From Anaerolineae bacterium (GTDB taxonomy: Bacteria; Chloroflexota; Anaerolineae; Anaerolineales; E44-bin32): a stretch of 64,000 nucleotides of DNA. Shown in pieces: positions 16,030 through 24,170 of the stretch. The position numbers and the translations under genes are program-made. The notes below the pieces were generated by a model, which made no database searches, was not told the DNA's origin, and worked only from the letters and a program-made list of their open reading frames with translations. Each line of letters opens with the position of its first letter. Positions within the stretch are counted from its first letter, which is position 1. Where the stretch lies: assembly GCA_011174825.1 (NCBI GenBank), contig DUEZ01000067.1, positions 20,358 to 84,357 of the forward strand. The letters run 5' to 3'.

Positions 16030-17652
16030 ATGGCGACGGTCTTCATGAAGTGGCTCGAGAAACGACCACAGGATTACGACCGAGGCATCCGACTGCTTAC
16101 ATTGGGCAGATTGGGCACCCTTCAGGCACAGATCGTTCGCCATCTGATCCATGAAGAGACACGTGTCCTGGAGATCGGGTGCGGTACCGGCGAACTTACG
16201 TTAGCCATGGCAAAGGCGGGCGCCGAAGTGACGGCGATCGATATCTCCCCGCTTATGCTGGCTGAGGTTGAACAAAAGGTTCAACGGGCTGGACTTGCGG
16301 ACAAGGTGGAACTCAAATTGATGGATGCTGCGCTGGTAGGTGATCGTTTTGATCAGGGCTCTTTCGACTTGGTCGTAAGCAGCCTAGCCTTTAGCGAGAT
16401 GTCATCTCAGGCACGAGCGTATGTGCTCAAAACATGCCTGACTCTTTTCGCTCAGGGTGGAAGACTAGTGATTTTGGACGAGGTGCTGCCAGAGAGCCTA
16501 ACAGCTCGGCTGGTATATTTCGCCGTCCGACTTCCCCTCAGGTTACTAACATGGTTGCTGACCCGCACCACCACACATCCGTTGCGGGATTTCACAGTCT
16601 CCCTCTCGCGAGCTGGATACACCACCGAGGTGGTCGCCTCCGAGCTTGGTGGAAGCCTACAGCTCATCATCGCTTCCCCAAGCGCTGAGAACGGCCCAGA
16701 CGCCCTCCCGGCCACAGTCAGGGGTCGACTTCAGCACCACACCAGTTTACGCACCTTTTTTATCGACCTTTGGGCGACATTCTTTCGAATACTACCGCCC
16801 TATCCGAAAATTGAACCTGGTTTGTACGCCGTAGGTCGACCGGATCCTGACTCGACAGTTCTGGTGACTGGCAATTTTGATTTGACAGTGCGTCGCCTTG
16901 TGCAGGCGATTGATGAGAGGGTAAACGCGTGGGTTTTGGTCGTTGACTCAGCGGGGATCAACGTATGGTGTGCGGCCGGAGGAGGTTTTTTCAGCGCCGA
17001 TAAAGTGACCGGTGCGTTGCGCGTGAGCGAATTAGAGGAGATCGTACACCATCGTGACCTTGTCCTGCCGCAATTGTGCGCCAACGGCGTCGACGGCTGG
17101 CGTATCCGCCGCGAGACGGGTTGGGAAGTCCATTGGGGACCTGTGCGCGCTGAGGATCTCCTGGATTATCTCGCAGCTGGCAGGGATAAAACCGATGCCA
17201 TGCGTTGGGTACGATTCCCGCTCAAGGACCGTTTGGAGATGGTAACGGTGACTCTCGGTTTTTACGGTTTGATCATCCTGATCCCGGTCGCCTTCTTTTG
17301 GAGGGAGCTCTTTTGGTCAGTTTTTTTTAGCTTGGTTGGCCTCTCGTACTTCTATGCTGTCATTCATCCATGGTTGCCAGGTCGAGATGGGCTGATGAAA
17401 AGCCTTCCGATGGCATTGATCGCTTTAGCAGGCTTGGTGCTTTATATCGTGCTTTGGGACCCGTTGCCGTGGCCACAGGTCTTTAACTGGTCGCTGGGTC
17501 TCATCGGGTTATCGGTATTTACCGCTGCTGAACTGCAAGGGATGTCTCCGCTGATGCGTGGCGAACAGGCTAATTGGGGAATGGAAGTGATCATCGGCGC
17601 AGCGCTTGGCTTGACCTACTTGGTGCTCCCTCATGTGTTGGGGTGGAGGTGA
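16030..17652 (+). CDS. SAM-methyltransferase fused to HgcA-like corrinoid membrane protein
   Basis: 540 aa with three parts. Residues ~20-215 are a class I SAM methyltransferase (motif I VLEIGCGTG at 46-54, acidic AIDISP at 69-74). Residues ~262-405 match the corrinoid domain of HgcA, including the cap-helix motif GINVWCAAGG at 310-319 with the presumed cobalt-ligand Cys314, and the HgcA-like LVLPQLCANGV and GPVRAEDL. Residues ~405-535 hold about five membrane helices, as in HgcA. In HgcA the motif normally ends in GK; here it is GG. HgcA normally has no SAM-methyltransferase domain. A ferredoxin follows 5 bp downstream, as hgcB follows hgcA. Architecture and homology are confident; mercury methylation is unproven and another methyl acceptor is possible. 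Confidence 0.85.
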   Translation: MATVFMKWLEKRPQDYDRGIRLLTLGRLGTLQAQIVRHLIHEETRVLEIGCGTGELTLAMAKAGAEVTAIDISPLMLAEVEQKVQRAGLADKVELKLMDAALVGDRFDQGSFDLVVSSLAFSEMSSQARAYVLKTCLTLFAQGGRLVILDEVLPESLTARLVYFAVRLPLRLLTWLLTRTTTHPLRDFTVSLSRAGYTTEVVASELGGSLQLIIASPSAENGPDALPATVRGRLQHHTSLRTFFIDLWATFFRILPPYPKIEPGLYAVGRPDPDSTVLVTGNFDLTVRRLVQAIDERVNAWVLVVDSAGINVWCAAGGGFFSADKVTGALRVSELEEIVHHRDLVLPQLCANGVDGWRIRRETGWEVHWGPVRAEDLLDYLAAGRDKTDAMRWVRFPLKDRLEMVTVTLGFYGLIILIPVAFFWRELFWSVFFSLVGLSYFYAVIHPWLPGRDGLMKSLPMALIALAGLVLYIVLWDPLPWPQVFNWSLGLIGLSVFTAAELQGMSPLMRGEQANWGMEVIIGAALGLTYLVLPHVLGWR

Positions 17653-17657
17653 GGATT

Positions 17658-17921
17658 ATGACCGAAGGACCAACGCTGCGATCGTTGATAGGCGAGCATT
17701 GGAAGCTCGCACGCACCTTGAGGCAATTAGAAATTCACTTTCATCCAGAACGGTGTACAGGTGTATGGGAGTGCTACGAGGTCTGCCCGGTAGATTGCTG
17801 GGAACCGGATTATGAGCACTCAGTGGTCGTCTTCCATCATGGGGAGCGTTGCATCGCTTGTGGTGCCTGTGTGCTCCAATGTCCAGAGGGCGCCATTGAA
17901 TTGGAGGTTCCTGGTGGCTGA
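17658..17921 (+). CDS. HgcB-like ferredoxin
   Basis: 87 aa from the ATG at 17658, behind GGTGGAGGTGAGG; the track start lies inside the previous gene. The second cluster motif is canonical (CIACGACVLQCP, Cys65-68-71-75). The first is CTGVWECYEVCPVDC: Cys33, 39, 43 and 47, lacking the usual second Cys but carrying an extra one after CPVD. That arrangement recalls 7Fe ferredoxins. Canonical HgcB has two regular 4Fe-4S motifs and a C-terminal Cys pair; this protein ends without it. The position behind the HgcA-like gene supports electron delivery to the corrinoid. The next gene's GTG start overlaps its end. Confidence 0.82.
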   Translation: MTEGPTLRSLIGEHWKLARTLRQLEIHFHPERCTGVWECYEVCPVDCWEPDYEHSVVVFHHGERCIACGACVLQCPEGAIELEVPGG

Positions 17922-18399
17922 ACAAATCCGAAAGGTTAAACCCCCGCGGGGTCTCAGTCGACTCCTCTACCGCTTTCCGATTTTTCTCTATCAGATTGGC
18001 TTAGGGAGGCTGTTTGGGGGACGCTTCCTGATGCTGACGCATGTCGGTCGAATCAGCGGACGACCTCGTAATGCCGTGCTTGAGATTATTCGGCGCGACG
18101 AGATTGGAAAGGCGTATTACGTGCTTGCAGCTTTCGGCGAGGGATCTGATTGGGTCCGCAATCTCCGCGCTCATCCGGACGTGGAGATCACGACTGGAGG
18201 TCGTCACATAAATGTGACGGCGGAGTTCTTAACCGAGGGTGATGCGGAAGGCGAGGTTTTGGAATACGCTCGTCGTTCTCCACTCGCCGCGCGCACATTA
18301 CCTCGCTTAATTGGCTACCGGGTGGATGGCTCCGAGGAGGGCTATCGTGAACTAGCTCGACATCTCCTCGTTGTTCGTTTCCGATCACGAGGAGGCTGA
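17914..18399 (+). CDS. Deazaflavin (F420)-dependent nitroreductase-family protein
   Basis: 161 aa. I use the GTG at 17914, which has GGAGG 6 bp upstream and overlaps the ferredoxin gene by 8 bp; the track start adds out-of-context residues. The core (LTHVGRISGRPRNAVLEII, YYVLAAFGEGSDWVRNLRAHPDVEI) is the Ddn/Rv3547-type split-barrel fold, members of which use F420 or flavin to reduce small molecules. Coupling to the HgcA/HgcB-like pair suggests a redox step on the same substrate. Cofactor and substrate are unproven. Confidence 0.85.
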   Translation: MAEQIRKVKPPRGLSRLLYRFPIFLYQIGLGRLFGGRFLMLTHVGRISGRPRNAVLEIIRRDEIGKAYYVLAAFGEGSDWVRNLRAHPDVEITTGGRHINVTAEFLTEGDAEGEVLEYARRSPLAARTLPRLIGYRVDGSEEGYRELARHLLVVRFRSRGG

Positions 18400-18435
18400 C
18401 CCCTTCTACCACGAGGGTAGAAGCGCTGGAGGGTA

Positions 18436-19353
18436 ATGGATGTGTTAGCACTGGTGTTGAGTGGAGCGGGGAATTTTGGCGCCATGCAGGTGGGCGCATT
18501 GGAAGTACTGCTGGAAAAAGGATTTCACCCACAGCTAGTGGTTGGGACATCAGCTGGCGCATTGAACGCGGTCTCTTTTGCCTCAGATCCGACGTTGGAA
18601 GGACTCCGCCGTTTGTCAGAATCATGGTGTGAGATTGGGGAAGAGCAGGTCGGGATGCCGAGTTTATTTCGCAGCATCCGACGTCTAATCACCAGGCAGG
18701 ATAGCTTGATCGATAGCCAACCATTGGCCGAGTTCTTCAAGCAGAAACTCCCGCAAGATGTGGACACTTTTGGGCAACTAGTTGGCATGCATGGCATACA
18801 AGCTTATACCGTAGCTGTAAGTATGGACACAGGTCGATTGGTGGTGTTCGGTGATCGTGCGGAAGATGGCGTTCTGGACGGAGTGATGGCAAGTACGGCT
18901 ATCCCACCTTATTTCCCTCCGTGGGAAGTTGGGGGGCAGCGTTACCTGGATGGCGGTGTGTTTTCTAAACTTCCATTGCGAGCTGCGATCGAGCGAGGGG
19001 CTACACAAATTGTCGCCCTCGATATCAGTTACCCACTAGGCACACTCGAGGGTGCGCATGGCATAATCGGCATCAGTGGCTATGCCCTCTCTCTCATGAT
19101 GGAGTATTTAAAAGAGATGGAGGTCGAGTGGGTGACGGCAGCCGGGTGTCCTATTTACCTCATCGACCTTTCTGTGCCGGATGAGATGGAGTTCTGGGAT
19201 TACGAACAACCGGAGTTCTTACTCCGCCGTGGTCGGGAATTAGCTCAAAGCAGGTTGGACGAAGAACCATTAATCATCCTGCCGGAATGGCGGTTGTGGT
19301 TAGAACGTGTTGCAGCCAAAATTCGCAGGAGCGGTGTCCAAGATGAACCTTGA
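18436..19353 (+). CDS. Patatin-like phospholipase (RssA/NTE type)
   Basis: 305 aa. Patatin motifs: oxyanion loop SGAGNFGAMQVGAL at ~10, nucleophile elbow GTSAG at ~39, catalytic Asp in YLDGGV at ~175. The Ser-Asp dyad is intact, so it should be an active lipid acyl hydrolase of the cytosol or inner membrane face. A short perfect repeat (CTACCACGAGGGTAGAAG) sits between it and the preceding oxidoreductase gene. It may remodel membrane lipid in connection with the exporter downstream; that link is only positional. Confidence 0.9.
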   Translation: MDVLALVLSGAGNFGAMQVGALEVLLEKGFHPQLVVGTSAGALNAVSFASDPTLEGLRRLSESWCEIGEEQVGMPSLFRSIRRLITRQDSLIDSQPLAEFFKQKLPQDVDTFGQLVGMHGIQAYTVAVSMDTGRLVVFGDRAEDGVLDGVMASTAIPPYFPPWEVGGQRYLDGGVFSKLPLRAAIERGATQIVALDISYPLGTLEGAHGIIGISGYALSLMMEYLKEMEVEWVTAAGCPIYLIDLSVPDEMEFWDYEQPEFLLRRGRELAQSRLDEEPLIILPEWRLWLERVAAKIRRSGVQDEP

Positions 19354-19378
19354 TCTTGAATAAAAAGGAGAGAGGATA

Positions 19379-19651
19379 ATGCCCCCACTGGTTTTCTTCT
19401 TGATTTGGATTGTGATTGGCGTGCTGGCAGGAGCCCTCGCCGACCCGATATGGAAGGGTCGCAGACCGTATGGTGAACTCGCGGATTATGCAGTCGCGAT
19501 CATCGCATCTGTAATTACAGGATTGCTCGATTGGTATGTGTTGCCGATGATCGGCATTACGGGAACGCTCAAGTTTGTCGCCGCAGTGTTAGAGCCGGCA
19601 CTCGTGGCGCTGCTCGCACTGTGGATCATGAGGATTATAAGGAAGGGGTGA
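19379..19651 (+). CDS. Small membrane protein, transglycosylase-associated (GlsB/YeaQ) type
   Basis: 90 aa with three hydrophobic helices (FFLIWIVIGVLAGALAD, YAVAIIASVITGLLDWYVL, LVALLALWIMRII) and glycines typical of the GlsB/YeaQ/YmgE group. AAAAGGAGAGAGG precedes the ATG. Function in the operon is unknown. Confidence 0.7.
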   Translation: MPPLVFFLIWIVIGVLAGALADPIWKGRRPYGELADYAVAIIASVITGLLDWYVLPMIGITGTLKFVAAVLEPALVALLALWIMRIIRKG

Positions 19652-19658
19652 TGAAGAA

Positions 19659-19735
19659 GGGATCGGGGATCAGGAATTGCGGGAGACCACATCCGCGATC
19701 CTGATCCCCGATCCCCAATCCCTGATCCCTAATTT
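19659..19735. repeat. Intergenic palindromic repeat (GATCCC type)
   Basis: GGGATCGGGGATCAGG pairs with CCTGATCCCCGATCCC, and is followed by CCCCAATCCCTGATCCCTAA, an exact 20-nt match to 45938-45957. It lies between the GlsB-like gene and the first ABC ATPase and could act as an mRNA hairpin. Confidence 0.75.
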
Positions 19736-19740
19736 TACTC

Positions 19741-20688
19741 ATGGACGAATTCCCACTCATTATTGAAAGCAAATCCCTCACTCGCACCTTCCGTCAGACC
19801 AGAGCGGTTGATGCATTGGACCTGTCCATCAGACGTGGAGAGATCTTCGGGTTGGTCGGTCCTGATGGTGCGGGGAAGACGACAATCCTGCGTTTACTCG
19901 CGGGATTGTTAGACATCACCGAAGGATCCCTCACCGTGGATGGTCACGATCTCGCAAGTGACGCGGAGATTGTCAAGCCACTTATCGGATATATGGCTCA
20001 GCAATTCAGTTTGTATAGTGAACTCACTGTACAGGAAAACCTAGCTTTCTTCGCCGATATCTTCGATGTTATGGGGGAAGTGCGACAAGAGCGCGTCCGA
20101 CGGCTGTTGACATTCGCCCGTCTGACGGAGTTTGAGGATCGTCGGGCGGCTCACCTCTCAGGTGGTATGCAGAAGAAATTAGCGTTGGCTTGCACGCTGA
20201 TCCATGAGCCGAAGATCCTTCTCCTCGATGAACCCACCACGGGGGTTGACCCGGTCTCCCGTCGAGAATTCTGGGATATCCTCACGGACCTGTACATGTC
20301 TGGAACAACGATCGTCATCAGCACCCCCTACATGGATGAAGCTGACCGATGCTCGAGGGTTGGCCTGGTATACCATGGACGGTTGGTCATATGCGACGAG
20401 CCGCGCAAGATCCGCAGGATGGTTGAAGGTGAGATCATTGAATTCCGACCGGACGATTGGCGCCGGACGACGAAGATGATCCAAAACCTTCCAGGTGTGC
20501 TTGAGGTGCAGACCTATGGTGAGATGTTGCATGTATTTCTCGATTCGGTCGAGAAGCGTCTACCGATCATCGAGGCCACTTTGAGAGACGCTGGGATCTC
20601 GTATCGTGGTTTACGTAGAGCGCCGGCGCGGATGGAGGAAGCTTTCATCTCGCTCATTCGCGGCATGGACTCACCGGAAATATCATGA
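19741..20688 (+). CDS. ABC transporter ATP-binding protein 1 (YbhF/ABC-2 type)
   Basis: 315 aa. Walker A GPDGAGKTT, signature LSGGMQKKLALA, Walker B ILLLDEPTTGVDP. The H-loop His is replaced in the usual position by STPYMDEADRC, as in the N-terminal half of YbhF-type ATPases. The C-terminal ~80 residues are the usual DrrA-like extension. It pairs with a second ATPase (23173), two permeases and two HlyD adaptors in YbhGFSR-like fashion: here the two YbhF halves are separate genes. Confidence 0.9.
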   Translation: MDEFPLIIESKSLTRTFRQTRAVDALDLSIRRGEIFGLVGPDGAGKTTILRLLAGLLDITEGSLTVDGHDLASDAEIVKPLIGYMAQQFSLYSELTVQENLAFFADIFDVMGEVRQERVRRLLTFARLTEFEDRRAAHLSGGMQKKLALACTLIHEPKILLLDEPTTGVDPVSRREFWDILTDLYMSGTTIVISTPYMDEADRCSRVGLVYHGRLVICDEPRKIRRMVEGEIIEFRPDDWRRTTKMIQNLPGVLEVQTYGEMLHVFLDSVEKRLPIIEATLRDAGISYRGLRRAPARMEEAFISLIRGMDSPEIS

Positions 20689-20805
20689 GAGGACCTTCGT
20701 GAATATCAAAATCGTGCCCTGGTTGAATAGAAACTGTACTTCATAAACATTGGTATGGAAGACTTTGAACGGATTGAAGGTCGAAGGGTAGGTTAATACA
20801 AAGTC

Positions 20806-20854
20806 GTCATCCTTCGACCCTTCGGCAAGCTCAGGACAATGCCGGCTCAGGATG
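20806..20854. repeat. Intergenic repeat (GGCAAGCTCAGGA type)
   Basis: GTCATCCTTCGACCCTTCGG...GGCTCAGGATGA. TCGGCAAGCTCAGGAC recurs exactly, in reverse complement, at 56672-56687. It lies inside the exporter operon, between ATPase 1 and permease 1. Confidence 0.7.
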
Positions 20855-20909
20855 AATGTTTTGACCATGATACGAAAAGCACCCCGAGATCGTTGATGGA
20901 GGTATAAGT

Positions 20910-22043
20910 TTGTCGTTTCGTCATGTATGGGCCGTCACCCGTAAAGAGTTGCGCTACATTCAGCGCGATCGGGCCACGCTGTTCCTGGTCATCTTTACGC
21001 CGACGTTGCTGCTCTTATTGTTTGCTTACGCAGTCACGTCCGATGTCGAGCATGTTCCATTGGCGGTTTTGGATTTAGATCAAAGCCCGACGTCGCGCGC
21101 TTTCATCCAGCAAATAACGCTAGGAGATGACCTGGACCTCCATTCTCGAGTTCAATCGATGGACGAGATCGAAGGCGCCCTTCTGCGTGAGGAAGTGGAT
21201 GTTGCGGTCATCATCCCGCCTGGTTTTTCAAACGATATGCTTGCGTTGAAGGGCATGCCGCTGCAAGTCATTATCGATGGCACCGAACCACAAACAGGCG
21301 GGTTTGCAGTCGATCACATCGCTCGAAGGGCTGAGACCTTTGCCGGAGACATACTCGCGAATCAGCTCCGTATTCTAGGGATCGATCCGCAGGCAATGAC
21401 ACCGATCGAGCTACGAGTTCGAACCTGGTACAACCCAAATTTAGAGGCAAGGGTTGACCTGATACCCGGATTGGTCTCCATGATCCTCGGTGTCCCAGGG
21501 ATGCTAGTGGCGTTGACACTGGCGCGAGAACATGAGCACGGCACCTTGGAGCAGCTACTCGCTACGCCTATCGGTCGTGCGGAACTGCTCGTAGGCAAGA
21601 TGGGGCCCTATATGATCAGTGGCATGATCAATGTTGTTATTACAAGCGCGATTGCGATGATTTTATTCGGTGTCCCCTTTCATGGTAGCTTTCCACTCTT
21701 TTTAGCTCTCTCCTCCCTTTTCTTCTTTGCCCTTCTTAGTATGGGGATGATCATTGGCGTGTTCATACGCACCCAGGCCGCAGCGATGGCGCTCTCTTTC
21801 CTGGTGGTTTTTTTGCCTGGGTTCTTCTTGACGGGTATCTTCTTCCCTCTTGCTTCGATGCCCCCAATTGTTCGCATGGAAGCCCTGTTTTTACCCGGCT
21901 CACACTATGCAATTATCACTCGTGGTTTGTTCATCACCGGGGTTGGCCTCGATGTGCTTTGGCCCTACGGGATAGCGTTGATCGTTTTAGGATTTGCCTT
22001 CACTGCCATTGCGGCGTTCTTTTTCAGGAAGAAGCTCGCATGA
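20910..22043 (+). CDS. ABC-2 type permease 1
   Basis: 377 aa. TTG start at 20910 behind GATGGAGG. One N-terminal helix (LFLVIFTPTLLLLLFAYAV), a long extracytoplasmic region (~45-170; VPLAVLDLDQSPTSR is typical of the YhhJ/YbhS family) and five C-terminal helices with EHEHGTLEQLLATPI. It exports together with the ATPases and overlaps permease 2 (ATGA). Confidence 0.9.
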   Translation: MSFRHVWAVTRKELRYIQRDRATLFLVIFTPTLLLLLFAYAVTSDVEHVPLAVLDLDQSPTSRAFIQQITLGDDLDLHSRVQSMDEIEGALLREEVDVAVIIPPGFSNDMLALKGMPLQVIIDGTEPQTGGFAVDHIARRAETFAGDILANQLRILGIDPQAMTPIELRVRTWYNPNLEARVDLIPGLVSMILGVPGMLVALTLAREHEHGTLEQLLATPIGRAELLVGKMGPYMISGMINVVITSAIAMILFGVPFHGSFPLFLALSSLFFFALLSMGMIIGVFIRTQAAAMALSFLVVFLPGFFLTGIFFPLASMPPIVRMEALFLPGSHYAIITRGLFITGVGLDVLWPYGIALIVLGFAFTAIAAFFFRKKLA

Positions 22044-23164
22044 TACGACGGATTTGGTCGTTGGTAGTAAAAGAGTTCATCCACCTGAGGTGTGATTGGT
22101 GGATGCCGGCTTTTATGGTGATCGGCGGTGCGATGGAGCTGCTTCTCATCGGATGGGCAACCTCTCGACCGATCACAAACTTGCCCCTGATGGTTCTCGA
22201 TCAGGACCATAGCAAGGCCAGTAGGGAGATCGTAACTGCGTTAGAAAATACGACAACCTTCGAGATCACTGCGTGGGTGTCCGACCTTGAGGACATCGAA
22301 AATGCCCTTAACAGAGGTGCGGTCAACGCGGCTCTGCTCATCCCCCAAGGTTTCTCGCGAGAGATCGCCTCGATCATGGGAAAGCCGCAGCTTATCGTTA
22401 TGCTTAATGGAGCCGAAAGTATCGCCGCGACCTCCGCCCTCCGTTCGGTTGAGGGCGTGGTTCGATCGTGGAACGAGCAAATCATATTGACTCGTTTGAA
22501 CCTTCCCCCGGGTTCTTTATCGAGTTTTACCCCCAGCATACGGGTATGGTTCAACGAAGCATTGAGCGAGGCGCTGTACACAACACCGGCCGAGTTAGCT
22601 CTGATGTTGGAGTTTACAGTGCTTGTTTTCGCAGCATTATCTTTTGCTCGAGAACGTGAACTGGGCACGCTGGAACAACTTCTTGTGATGCCGTTCTCAT
22701 CCTTAGAGATCATCGTGGGCAAGTCCATCCCCGCCATCATGGTTGCCTTTATCGATTTCACGGCCATGCTAGGTATTGTGCACTTCGCCTTCGAAGTCCC
22801 TGTCCGAGGCTCACTCCTACTCCTTTTGATCATCGCGTTTGGGTATCTTATTGTGGAGTTAGGGAAAGGTTTGGTGATTTCGGTAACTTCACGCACACAG
22901 CATCAGGCCTTCCTGTCGGTGATGTTGATCGGGATGGTAGATTTCATGTTCACCGGGTATGCTGCGCCGGTGGAGTCGATGCCCCGTGTCCTACAAGTTG
23001 TTGCTAACTTCATCCCGGCACACCATTGGCTAGCGATCCTGCGAGGGATCCTGCTCAAAGGTGTGGGGCTGGAGGTACTTTGGCCACATGTGTTGGCTTT
23101 GATCGTGTTGGGTGTAGTGATAGGTGGTTTCTCCTTGCGTTTTGTTCGCAGAGCGCTGGCCTAG
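22040..23164 (+). CDS. ABC-2 type permease 2
   Basis: 374 aa from the ATG at 22040, which overlaps the stop of permease 1; the track start at 21959 is inside that gene. Same layout and ancestry as permease 1 (VLDQDHSKASREI, ARERELGTLEQLLVMPF), so the two probably form a heterodimeric channel, as YbhS/YbhR do. ATPase 2 starts 8 bp after its stop. Confidence 0.9.
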   Translation: MIRRIWSLVVKEFIHLRCDWWMPAFMVIGGAMELLLIGWATSRPITNLPLMVLDQDHSKASREIVTALENTTTFEITAWVSDLEDIENALNRGAVNAALLIPQGFSREIASIMGKPQLIVMLNGAESIAATSALRSVEGVVRSWNEQIILTRLNLPPGSLSSFTPSIRVWFNEALSEALYTTPAELALMLEFTVLVFAALSFARERELGTLEQLLVMPFSSLEIIVGKSIPAIMVAFIDFTAMLGIVHFAFEVPVRGSLLLLLIIAFGYLIVELGKGLVISVTSRTQHQAFLSVMLIGMVDFMFTGYAAPVESMPRVLQVVANFIPAHHWLAILRGILLKGVGLEVLWPHVLALIVLGVVIGGFSLRFVRRALA

Positions 23165-23172
23165 GAGGTGCG

Positions 23173-24114
23173 ATGGTCCCGAACGGACATGCGATCCACG
23201 CCCGCGGTTTACTGAAACGTTTCGGTGATTTCACCGCGGTTTCCGAGATCGATTTTGACGTCCGCTATGGCGAGATATTTGGTTTCCTTGGTCCAAACGG
23301 TTCTGGCAAGACGACCACCATACGGATGATGCTCGGCCTACTGCAACCCACGGGGGGGACAGTTGAGGTCTTGGGCGTACCAGTTGCTCGGTACCCTGAA
23401 CGTATTCGACCGCGGGTGGGATACATGTCACAGCAGTTCAGTCTCTATAATGACTTGAGGGTGATCGAGAACCTGCGATTTTATGGACAAGTGTATGGAT
23501 TAACGAACGATGAAATGGTGGCCAGGATCAATGATGCCTTGCACATGGCGGGGTTGGAGGGACGGGAGTCCGTACGAACAAGAGACCTCGCAGGTGGTTG
23601 GCGCCAACGCCTAGCGCTCGCCGCTGCCATTCTTCATCGACCCGAACTCGTTTTCCTTGATGAACCGACGGCTGGTGTCGATCCTCTTTCACGAAGGGCG
23701 TTCTGGGATTTGTTATATGCATTGGCAGCTGATGGGATTACAGTTTTTGTAACCACCCATTACATGGACGAGGCCGAACATTGTCATCGATTGGCACTGC
23801 TGCAGCGCGGCCACATCATCGCTAGCGGCTCACCGGAGGTAATCAAGCAGGACATGATGCGGGGCCAGGTACTTGAGATCGCGTCCGACGATCCCGGTCG
23901 GGCAGTTGGAGCCTTACGTGCAGCTTCGGAAGCTGGTCGCCTGCCCCTGAAGGAAGTAGCTCTCTATGGGGCATTGGTGCATGTTGTCGCGCCTGAGATC
24001 GAGAAACATATGGCTACAATCGTGGCTGAACTTCGAGCCGTTGCGGTTGAACCTGGCGAAATGGCCATTATCGAACCTTCCTTGGAGGATGTTTTTGTCG
24101 CTTGTATGCGGTGA
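23173..24114 (+). CDS. ABC transporter ATP-binding protein 2 (YbhF/ABC-2 type)
   Basis: 313 aa. ATG at 23173 directly behind AGGAGGTG; the longer track ORF runs back into the permease gene. Walker A GPNGSGKTT, Walker B LVFLDEPTAGVDP, switch His in VTTHYMDEAEHC. The signature is LAGGWRQRLALA instead of LSGG, seen in the second half of YbhF-type proteins. It should form an asymmetric ATPase pair with ATPase 1. Confidence 0.9.
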   Translation: MVPNGHAIHARGLLKRFGDFTAVSEIDFDVRYGEIFGFLGPNGSGKTTTIRMMLGLLQPTGGTVEVLGVPVARYPERIRPRVGYMSQQFSLYNDLRVIENLRFYGQVYGLTNDEMVARINDALHMAGLEGRESVRTRDLAGGWRQRLALAAAILHRPELVFLDEPTAGVDPLSRRAFWDLLYALAADGITVFVTTHYMDEAEHCHRLALLQRGHIIASGSPEVIKQDMMRGQVLEIASDDPGRAVGALRAASEAGRLPLKEVALYGALVHVVAPEIEKHMATIVAELRAVAVEPGEMAIIEPSLEDVFVACMR

Positions 24115-24123
24115 TTAATACAA

Positions 24124-24154
24124 GCTTCGCGGGAGCTTTAAGCTCTCGCGAAGC
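24124..24154. repeat. Dispersed palindrome family A, copy 1
   Basis: GCTTCGCGGGAGCTTTAAGC... folds on itself (one mismatch). Shares the GCGGGAGCT/AGCTCTCGCG core with copies at 27961, 48835 and 48894. It lies between ATPase 2 and the propeller-HlyD gene. Confidence 0.75.
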
Positions 24155-24170
24155 TGGATATGAGGTTTCT

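Noticed and set aside
16030-16700. Arsenite methyltransferase (ArsM) domain
   Set aside because: The methyltransferase half lacks the Cys residues characteristic of ArsM; the generic UbiE-like description is safer.
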